A stretch of DNA of 64,000 nucleotides from Acestrorhynchus altus (Eukaryota; Chordata; Actinopteri; Characiformes; Acestrorhynchidae). The stretch lies in assembly GCA_034509495.1 (NCBI GenBank), contig CM067522.1, forward strand, positions 17,117,772-17,181,771, written 5' to 3'. How positions within the stretch are numbered: the stretch's first letter is position 1; the number at the start of each line of letters is the position of its first letter. This document shows positions 55,385 to 64,000 of the stretch, piece by piece. The notes under the pieces are model-generated. The model had not been told where the DNA came from, searched no databases, and was given only the letters and a program-made list of their open reading frames with translations. The translations under genes were made by a program, and so were the position numbers.

Positions 55385-57549
55385 TCCTCATTACATGTGG
55401 CTGCGTAAACATCACAGAGACCTAGTGCTTAGCCAAAGGGGGATTAGTTTCGTTTCATTTCATTTGAAAGACAGAGGGGGGGACCAGTAGCACCCCTGGT
55501 GAAGAGGTCATAAGTTCAAATTTCAGCTACGATCCAGCCATTGTCACAAGTCTCCTGGTCTGGGGGTGCCATGTGATAGGGGATCTAACCTGCAGATAGA
55601 GATAAAGCAAATTGAGGAGAAGGAACACAGACTAAACACTGTAAAGGTCTCAAGTCAATACATATTGTTGACCAAACTGAGACGCAGAAGTAAAAAAAAC
55701 ACAGCAAAACATTTCATTTATCAATTTAAGCTGGAACTTGGGAATTTGATGGAATACTGAATTTTTTAATTGACTGTTTTTATAAATTCCAGAACCATGA
55801 CTGTAAAAGAACCATCACTTGATGTAACGGTTCAGTACCATTTAACTTTCATACATTTCCTTTACTATCATGACAACTAAGCCCTGTTTATGGAACCGTG
55901 TTCTCTGGTAAGTGGTGTTCTATGGTATAGAGTAGCTAAGAACTCTTTGTAACACCCTTATTTTTGCAAGTGTGGGTCGGAAAGTTGGAGGTTTTCACAA
56001 CAAATGAAGTAAAAGCAATCCAGTAATGTCTCACGTGCTTTTCACACATAATATGTGGTCATTATCCGACAAAGACCTTCCAAGACCAACAAAAATCTTA
56101 CTGTTTAAATGGGTTAGGGTTCAATTATGTTGGATAACAGGATGGTAGGAACCAAGAGTCTTACTAAATCACACAAAAATATATGGCATGTTCTAGATAG
56201 TTAGTCAGATGTTTGTTACCAATGACTATGAAAACCATGGACGCCTACAATCCATACAGTAAACAGAAAGATCCTGCAGATCTTCTCCAGCCAAGGCTGT
56301 CAAGTGTAATCCTTCTTACAACATAGCAGAATAATAATAAAAGGAAAAACTAACTTTTGCAACACTGAAATGAAGGGATGCTTTGAAACACGTGGGGGTG
56401 AGTCGAGCTCTCATATTGCAACCAGCCAGCCGAGGACTACGGATGCTTCAGTTTTGAATATTTAGTACAATTATTGTTTGGTACAAATGACAAAGCAGCA
56501 GGTCATAATTGTAACCAACAGGTGTCAGTACTATTGCTACCAAATGAAGATTTGAATGCTAAGACTATTACAGACTCTCCTCTGAACAGCTAGTGTACTT
56601 TCTTTCCTTCAAACGACCCCTTTGGTGAAGTGAACTCCTCTGTTCTGCAGGAGATGGCTGTATATTACCCTGCTTGGGAACTTTGGCAGCTATTATTACA
56701 AAATTCCTTAGTCGAGGCTATAACCTTTCTCGGGCTACTCTGGCCCTCAGGGACAAAGCTTAAGTGGTCAGTGTTTGGTGGGGATCATTGGCCTCTGTGA
56801 TTAACGACACTGGGGCTTTAAAAAATAGGCTCTGGTGATACAAATCTGTTTTATTCACAAAGTGTGACAACTCTGCTGAGGTGCATGACTCTAGAAAACA
56901 TATTTCATTGTGATATTGTATTTCAGTTGAAGAGATTTTATGATTCAGGGACTTTTTTTTTTTTTTTGGAAAGTAGCCAATGAACTAATACAACTTTATT
57001 TCCACCAATCTCAAATTCAGTGCTATTTGTTAGCATGGTATAGTTAAGCTAATCAAGAATTCAAGGGATGTGTTTTTTGTCCTGGAGTTGGTAGAAGTTT
57101 GTGTCCGTGTTTAAACTCACACAGGATAAGCTGAACCCTAGAGGCGAAAATTACCTTGACTCACCTACTATTGCATGGAAGTCACCTCTGTAATTATGGA
57201 ATTCCGCTCAGAGCTCTGCTCGTGCATTTTGCAAGCAAGGGAGCATGAGAACGGAAAGGCAATGAGCAGACAGGTCTGGAGATGTTTAGAAGTGAGTGCA
57301 TAAGAACACCGGAGTATATGTAGTGTGTGTACAGGAATACAAAAGCAAAATAAACTAGTAAAACAATTAGTAGGAAAACGCAAGGCAATAAACTATCAAA
57401 AGCCCAAATAATCATCTTTTAGCTACATGCACTGCAGCATGGTAATTAGGTAAAGGTGCCAAAGAATACATATGTTGAGTACTTTAAGTTGATCTTTCAC
57501 ATCTAAGGTATGTATCAGGTTTTGATTGGGTAAAATGCTCAGCTATCCT
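55385..57549. other. Long stretch without a supported gene
   Basis: 55385-55600 is probably SINE-derived (agagacctagtgcttagcca; gaagaggtcataagttcaaa, a decayed B box). 56560-56830 is complex and repeat-free (tcgggctactctggccctca), possibly conserved. A poly-T tract lies at about 56952-56967. Confidence 0.4.
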
Positions 57550-58255
57550 ATAACTCTTAGAACCTGAGATTCACATTTTATAGGATGTTACAAGCAGTTT
57601 TCTAGACTTCATATCAATTGAATACATTTAACAAACTACACACTTACCTCATCTATGGTGGTTTCATTATTATGTGATGTTCACTTTTTTTTAAATTAAA
57701 TTTAAATTAAATTGAGCTTCCAGTGCATGTTTACTGCTCTCTCCACATGTAAACACTCAACCTGCATACAGACTCTGACTGATCAGGGAGTGGCACTGTT
57801 AATGTAACTGGTCCAGATATTGGGTTACAGAGGAAAATTAGAAGGGAGGGGCTGTTTGCTCTATGTCTTTGCTCACACTGTGTTCAAACTTCAAAATAAA
57901 AGTCCTGAGATGGGATAATAATGATACATAAATAACAAAAATAATAAAGGACATTCAGGTTGTTTATTTTATTTTATTTTATTGGGAGTACTGTCAAGTA
58001 TTTTGAAGATCTTATTATTACAAATATCCTTGGCAATCTAATCATTAGAAAAAAGAAATACTCTTATTGATCAATTTATAATCAATAGTGGTTGAACTTT
58101 TATCAAAACATGGTTGAATTCATGTTAATTCTGTTAATTATATTTAAAATGAGAACAAAGGTGAGTAGTCTAAGATCTCCCCAACATAACAATATCTGGT
58201 ATTGTAAATGCTAATTATTTTGGTGAATGATTACATCAAACTATGAAAACACCCC
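57550..58255 (+). mobile_element. TTAA-flanked MITE family, copy J (near full length)
   Basis: Starts at a decayed TTAA (ataa) plus CTCTTAGAACCTGAGATTCA. It continues through ttccagtgcatgtttactgc, ctcaacctgcatacagactc, gggaggggctgtttgctcta, ataaaagtcctgagatggga, acaaaaataataaaggacat, aaatatccttggcaatctaa and acatcaaactatgaaaacac. The 3' terminal repeat is lost. Confidence 0.85.
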
Positions 58256-59630
58256 ACACGAATACATCAGCTTGGACAGCTTTCTGAATGAGCTATTCTG
58301 AATATAAGGCAGCTAATCAGAACAGAGGTCAGTAACAAAGTAACAAAAACAGCCTGTTTAATTTGAAGGAAATGGTTATGTAAAAATGAGGTATGACTGA
58401 TTTTAGTGCGTAATCCCAGACAAACACAAACATGCTCATATTTATTATTAGAAAACACAGCGGCACACAGAAAGCTCTGCTTCTACACTCTGATACATTT
58501 TTCTGTGTCCAGCATTGAGATGGACACACGTAACCTCCATTAGTGGCAGGTTTAAATTAGCGAACGGGGCTGTTGTCAGAGTATCTGAATGGATTGCCAA
58601 CAAGGAGGCCTCGGAATGAGCCCATACTTTATTTTCTTGCCATCAGAAGTACATAACATACCTATTGGTTAGTGATTCATTTACCGCAGTTACTAAAGAT
58701 TAAGTGTTGAAACTCAGAATTGACTAATAGACCCAGGGTTCCTGGGGTTAAATGAATAAGCTTCATGAAATTTGAGATTTTTCACACATCATATCTGGAA
58801 ATGGAACACTCTGCTAACGAGATTTACATCAGGGTTGCTAAGCAGCCAGACGCAGGGCAGCTGCAGAATTCGCACTTGGTGAACATTTTCAGTAGGTCCA
58901 ATGGAAAAGGAAGCAGTATGATTCAGCATGTCTGGTTTTGGCAGCAGAAAAAGCTCTGGCTGCTGGTTAAAAAGCCATGTGAGATGGGTAGAAGTAATTA
59001 CCTCCAGAACAGGAACTGTGGGTCGGTGAGTGCTGCTGCAGAGTTAGTGCATTCTTGAGAAATGTGCTCAAGGATTTACCTGACCTACAGCAGCACATGG
59101 AGACCAGCATTCAAACTTTCCTTATTAGTAACGTTCTGCACTTTACTTGGAAAGTGTTGCTCTGTCTTGATTGACCTCCATGCGGAAATCCATTGATTTT
59201 TCAAAATTGGATTGGTAGTGTTTGTTTCCTCCAATCCCATTGAAACGATTCTGACTGTAGTTTAAGACTGAAGTGTTTATATGTTGAAAATCTCAGTTAA
59301 CAGGCATGTTACAAGTAATCCGTTCCAAAAGGACTCACGTGTGTAGAGTATCATTTAGTGCAGGTGAAGCCCTACTGGTCTGCAGGCCCATCCTCAGGGT
59401 GAGGTAGTAGTCTGCAGTGGCACTAAATGGCACAAATAAATAAAATGTAATGGGGTCTGACATATTTGCATTGCTTCTGGGCAGAGTTAAAGAAGTCCAC
59501 ATTTTGTTACTAGACATGTCTGATGTTTGAAACACATCTTTACTGTTTTCATTTTCTAAATACAAGCTAAAAAGTATTTAATATTAAACGTTTTGGGCCA
59601 TAATGCTTTCTAGTTGTAAACATGTGAGCC
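58256..59630. other. Non-coding stretch, partly conserved-looking
   Basis: 58560-59080 is complex and repeat-free with many short motif-like blocks (ggttgctaagcagccagacg, tctggttttggcagcagaaa). The 97-codon frame at 58765-59058 has no support. Confidence 0.35.
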
Positions 59631-59912
59631 ATGAAGTGGAAAAGGCTGAGAACATACATTGATCACATGAGTCCAGACAGAGAAAGAGGAGCAGCTGTGT
59701 GTTACCTGAGTGTCTTATTGTTGTTTATTTATTGCCTTAAAACGATGGTGGACTCAGGAGATATACTTCACATTCTCTTATTAAAGAAGAGACGAGAGGA
59801 AAATCAACAAATCATGCAACATTCCGAGTTGCATGCCAGTCTCAACCGCCAGCGATATGAAATCTCTGGGAAAACATATGCAGTCAAGACTGGTGGGACA
59901 GAGTCGTACTGA
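59631..59912 (+). CDS. Small ORF with one predicted membrane segment
   Basis: Ninety-three codons from an ATG in fair context (gagccATGa), with an in-frame TGA two codons upstream. The N-terminus is basic (MKWKRLRTYIDHMSPDRERG). A hydrophobic run of about 17 residues follows (CYLSVLLLFIYCLKTMV, residues 24-40), then a basic juxtamembrane part (LLLKKRREENQQ) and a polar C-terminus ending TGGTESY. That order is what a single-pass small membrane protein would show. I recognise no family, and no polyadenylation signal lies close by (aataacgtaataataatgtg only). It may be a chance ORF. Confidence 0.25.
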   Translation: MKWKRLRTYIDHMSPDRERGAAVCYLSVLLLFIYCLKTMVDSGDILHILLLKKRREENQQIMQHSELHASLNRQRYEISGKTYAVKTGGTESY

Positions 59913-60529
59913 AGGAAATCCCAGATTTTAATAACGTAATAATAATGTGTGCTGTCTTATAGAAGCCAGGCTCCTGTGCTGAGTACAGCATTATCTCTAA
60001 TCAGGATGTAGGTAAAGATTGCAGTTGGGAATGTAATTGGATACAGGTGTTTATGTGGTTATTATTCTTCAATTCCTCAATGGACTTGCTCGCTCTGAAA
60101 GAGATGTTTACATGGATCTATTCTGTTCCAACTGAGCTCAGTCAGATTATTAACATATTATCAGGCTGCACGTAAACGTGGCTATTAAGTCTTTAAAGCT
60201 GCATGTGCAGTTTCATATGTAATGCTGATCATGGCTCAATGGTGGTAACATCCTGTATGTATTTTAAATAAATGATCTTGAAAACAGTGTCCTAGACATC
60301 AGGCCCTGCATCTGTAATTTGTATCTTTCAGAGAATAACATTTTTTCATATAGCTTTAATCTCTCTTGAAGTGTGGTTCTGTAATCAATTCTGTAAGGTT
60401 CTCTAGAACAGCACTCCAGGTGACTTTGTTTACAGCTTAACCATTTATCTTTATCGATTTTTTAAATGGTTGAACTCCCCCGGAGGCAATGGGTTGAGGA
60501 TCTTATTCCTCCTACAATCCGAAGAGTAT
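59913..60529. other. Non-coding stretch, no clear feature
   Basis: No repeat or gene recognised. Confidence 0.4.
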
Positions 60530-60780
60530 ACTTTTAAAAAGAGGGTCCTTTAAGGGCTCTTTGGTAAAGGCAGGTTCTATATAAAACCATGATGGTTCTT
60601 CCTAGAACCTTTTAAAAAGGCTTCTACTGTTGTTCCACTATTGAGTCAATAAACACTGAATTATTTCTTCTTATGCAAGGAAAACCTCTTGTAGATGGTT
60701 CTTTATGCACTATTGTTTTATGACTGAGCCAAAACACTTCTCAGTATTATATAGAAACTGTGATTCTATATAGGATTGAA
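60530..60780. mobile_element. Palindromic 'aagggttct' MITE copy, diverged
   Basis: Contains gagggtcctttaagggctct, ggttctatataaaaccatga and tggttcttcctagaacctttt, like 12551-12990 and 25755-25920. Confidence 0.45.
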
Positions 60781-61824
60781 GGATTCAAACCAGATCAGAA
60801 AGAGACAGCAAACTATTTCTGTCTGGTGGGCTGTAATTTAATTGTTATATGACAGAAATATCTAAGGACAATCGAGAATAACTGATCATAACACTGGTAA
60901 TCCAAGATTGAATTCCAAAGAACTGTATGCCAAGCATGTTGTTTAGCGAGGCTATTCCCTGGAGAAGCTGTAAATAATGCTCGCTTTCCAAACATCTGTG
61001 CAAATGCATACATTTGCAAGACATATGCTAAATTCACAACTGCCTAGTTGTTTTGCAGTCCACTTTGCAACATGTGGAGAAGTGCACAATGCCTGGAACC
61101 ATTCTGCCAAATCACTGAATACAAAGGTTCTAGTCGTGATGGTGGGTTGTTGTTTTTTTAAGAGTATGTGTCGGTTACGAAAATAAAACCAGACCTGGCT
61201 CACCACGAGGCTGCCAGGGCCTCTCAGGAATCCGAACTGCTCGTTTATTGTACAGGATCACTGTCAGGGCTTCTACTACTACCACGAAAAAGTAGGGCAT
61301 CTGTGTAGGGAAAAGCAGATGCAAGATCTACGACAGAACACCACTGAAGGTTTTACGGACCTTTGCAGAGCCCGAAACCCACGCGAATGCAGGTTTAAGG
61401 ATGTGAAAGCCAACACTGCTCATGAACACCTGGGTCCTGGGGGATTTCGCAGGGATTTCTGGAGCGTTGCGGCTAGAAAAGTGTCGAGGCAGTAATTGCA
61501 GTTGCAATTTCTCTGGAGAAAAACGTAAGCACAAACAATAGTGGTGATTGGCACTCGGAGGTGCCTGGAGCCATTTTAAGTGCAGTGACAGGAAGAAAGA
61601 AAGCAGAGAGTGTCTTTAGCAACAGAGAAAAGGACGAGCAGAAAAGGACAATGGAGGTGGAGGACACCTGGTGCTGTTCAAGCACATCTTTATATTCACT
61701 TGGTTTGCAACAACCGTTGGTGGGATTTCGATGACGGGTCACAAAGCGCATTACTTCTACATGGTGTGCATTTGTACGTTGCTGCACCTGCAAGATATTA
61801 CACCACTGAAGCCTCTGAGGTTAG
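60781..61824. other. Non-coding stretch with moderate CpG
   Basis: 61360-61560 holds several CpGs (ggagcgttgcggctagaaaa). The frames, including 61473-61793 (-), lack splice or family support. Confidence 0.35.
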
Positions 61825-61863
61825 AATAAATAAATAAGTAAATAAATAAATAAATAAGTAAAT
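61825..61863. repeat. (AAAT)n microsatellite
   Basis: About nine AATA/AAGT units. Confidence 0.94.
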
Positions 61864-63061
61864 CATGTAAAAACGCCACGTTCATTTCAAGACCTCATTC
61901 ATTTACGAGTCAAATTGCAGTTTGAATTCACTTCATTTTTTAGATGGTAAAACAATGATGAGAGCTCTCCGGTATTTGTAATTAAGACTAATTAAAACGG
62001 TGAAGTAACTGTTTATAGAGCATTCGTAGAGTTAACTAAACTTCAGTCAAAAGTTCTCACTTCTGCTTCTCGGTTGGAAATGTTGAGTTAAGTTTGTTTT
62101 TTTTTTTTGTCTTGGTTCCTCCTTGTTTACTGTTTATTTGACAGTAGAGCACTGAACTGTTAAGGGAATTTGAACTTGAATCTCACAATTAGTGAACAGG
62201 CAGTTGGACTGTTGTGCCACCCAACAATATAATGAAATGAAAATAGATTTCAGAAATAATTAAGTAATTAATTGTATAATGAGTTATAATCCTCCATTTT
62301 TATGTATATCAGCATGCTGTCATTTTTACATGCATAATGATTTAACATGGAGGGGTATAATTGATTGATTAATTTTTATTTTCAAAGTATTTAAATAAAT
62401 AATTTCTACTTTCTACTAATTTCTACAAACTTTCTACATAATTTCTACATTTTGCATTTTAGAATCCACACTTCCAACAGAATGTACTACTTCTCAATGA
62501 CATTTGACTGAAAAATAAATGAGCAATTAATATGAAAGTACAACATTCTTGTGTTGACACAGATAACAGGATGGCCTTCATTCTAAATCTATTCGATCTT
62601 AGCTCTCAATTAAATGCCAAAATTTATTAATTTAATGGAAAGAAAAAGATTTAAAAAATCTGTTGCTGCTGTGACAAATATGATAAACACTGAGGGTTTA
62701 AATGTTTTACCACAATAAGAAAAAACACAGATGAGCTCAATTCATTCAACTAACTTGGTTATTTTGCATGAATTTTCAAAACTGCATCTGGGCTCTTATG
62801 GGTTCACATAAGTATTTCTATATACATCTTAAAAAAGTTCTTCAATCTCACACACGTCATTTAAACTTTGCTGTACAAAAAGGAAGGGTCCATTAAAAGG
62901 TTCTTTAGGTGAAAAGCATCAAAAGCTCTGTTTGAAAGAGTGTTTCTGGTCCTCTGCTTTGAAAACACCACTGTCCATTGTGCATTTCTACCTCCTGTTG
63001 CTTCAAACTAATGACACATCCATCTTGTCCATCTGTCTTCCCATAATGGATGTCTGAACTG
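61864..63061. other. AT-rich non-coding stretch
   Basis: A SINE-head fragment (ggcagttggactgttgtgcc) lies at about 62200-62222. (T)10 lies at about 62100. No gene. Confidence 0.4.
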
Positions 63062-63097
63062 TCACTCATGCAATCCCTTCAAAGGGTGCATGAGTGA
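63062..63097. repeat. Imperfect hairpin
   Basis: tcactcatgcaatccctt pairs with aaagggtgcatgagtga, with one bulge. No associated gene. Confidence 0.75.
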
Positions 63098-63748
63098 GAT
63101 CTTCTGCAGAGGTGGCTTTATTTGTAGGTCATGCTCGCAAGCAGGCTCGGTATTCTGCTGTCTGCTTCTGACCTCTTCAGCCATGGATGCAGCTGCCTGT
63201 TCATGGTGGGTGGTTGATTGTCTGAAGCTGTAGTGTCCAGTGCTCCTCTTTCTCCTCAGATCTGACCACTCGCTGAGTTACTGTGACCCATGGCCACCGA
63301 GAAACAACACAAAAATTCCAACACTTGGACATTCCCCTTCTGAGCTTATTTTATGGCCACTGAGACTGGCAGCACGGAAGTGAAAGGAAATCATATGGGG
63401 TTCTTTCAAAAAGTAACGAACAGGAACTGGGGCCTCCCTCCCCCACCAGTAATTTTCACTATGTTGCCCGGGGGGGTTCGGTTTCATCTGACTGGGGTGG
63501 GGGTGGGGGTCCATTCATGGTCCTTTGTCATAAGGTTGTGGCCTTGTTAAAAATTATTTGGGGCCCCAAAACCCAGGCCAGGTGAGGCCCCTGTACTGCA
63601 GGATAGGCTAGATGGCTTATTAAGAAGTTATCCAGATCGTGGAACCCCACAGAAGCCAAATGCTGTACCATATTTATGAGCCAGTACATCAAGGGGTTTC
63701 TTTAATGTCAATGGTTCTTTGATTCCAACAGTTTTGTGACACACACAT
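63098..63748. other. Non-coding stretch, no clear feature
   Basis: Includes G-rich runs at about 63465-63511 (gggggggttcgg; ggggtgggggtgggggtcc), a possible G-quadruplex. No gene. Confidence 0.4.
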
Positions 63749-64000
63749 AATGGACAAAAGTACTGGGACACCAGCTCATTCATTGTGTCTGCCATAATCA
63801 AGGGTACCAAAAAGACTTTATCCTGCCTTTGTTGGAGTAACAGTCTCTGCTGTTCAGAGATAGCTTTCTATTAGGTTTTGGAGCATTGCTGTGAGGATAT
63901 GATTGCATTCAGCAAGGAGAGTGTTAATGAGGTCAGGATGTTCGATGATCAGCACTCATCAACTTATCCCAAAAGTACTGGATGGAGCACCATCATTCCA
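63749..64000 (+). mobile_element. Mariner-type MITE, runs off the window edge
   Basis: Starts ATGGACAAAAGTACTGGGAC and keeps the family order: gtaccaaaaagactttatcc, ttgttggagtaacagtctct, tggagcattgctgtgaggat, tgaggtcaggatgttcgatg, aagtactggatggagcacca. The best preserved copy of the 5' half. Confidence 0.88.

Overview
This window looks like non-coding nuclear DNA from a bony fish. It is AT-rich, full of dinucleotide to tetranucleotide microsatellites, and packed with decayed relics typical of teleosts: Tc1/mariner transposases, TIR-bearing MITEs, tRNA-derived SINEs and a LINE tail. The mix, especially the short mariner-type elements beginning TGGACAAAAGTATTGGGACA, resembles otophysan fish (characins, catfishes, electric fishes). 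That last point is inference. I see no intact multi-exon gene, rRNA, tRNA gene, CRISPR array or bacterial-type operon.

Layout. 1-6 kb: a candidate coding exon (568-957, +), an unclassified inverted-repeat transposon, two degenerate minisatellites, a Tc1-like MITE and a candidate terminal exon (4883-5133, -). 6-20 kb: copies of a TTAA-flanked MITE family, a tRNA-like SINE, a textbook hAT MITE with 8-bp duplications, several Tc1 relics and quiet stretches that read like conserved non-coding sequence. 20-33 kb: a compound TA/CA microsatellite, a second copy of the inverted-repeat transposon, more MITE copies, SINEs and a candidate minus-strand exon (25277-25469). 33-45 kb: further MITEs, a long Tc1 transposase pseudogene (35440-36260, -), a LINE ORF2 end and a 45-bp minisatellite. 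45-55 kb: a minisatellite, a possible TATA promoter with a short first exon (47181-47258), Tc1 relics, and two large minisatellites, one rich in telomere-like TTAGGG. 55-64 kb: a SINE foldback, the longest-ranging TTAA MITE copy, a 93-codon ORF with one membrane segment (59631-59912), and a mariner-type MITE running off the right edge.

How it fits together. The candidate exons are scattered, far apart and on both strands. The window is therefore best read as long introns and/or intergenic sequence of one or more developmental-type loci that has been repeatedly invaded by cut-and-paste transposons. The most interesting unexplained structures are the TTAA-flanked MITE family (at least ten copies, about 7% of the window by my estimate), the unclassified inverted-repeat transposon, and the few splice-bounded open frames that I could not assign to a protein family.
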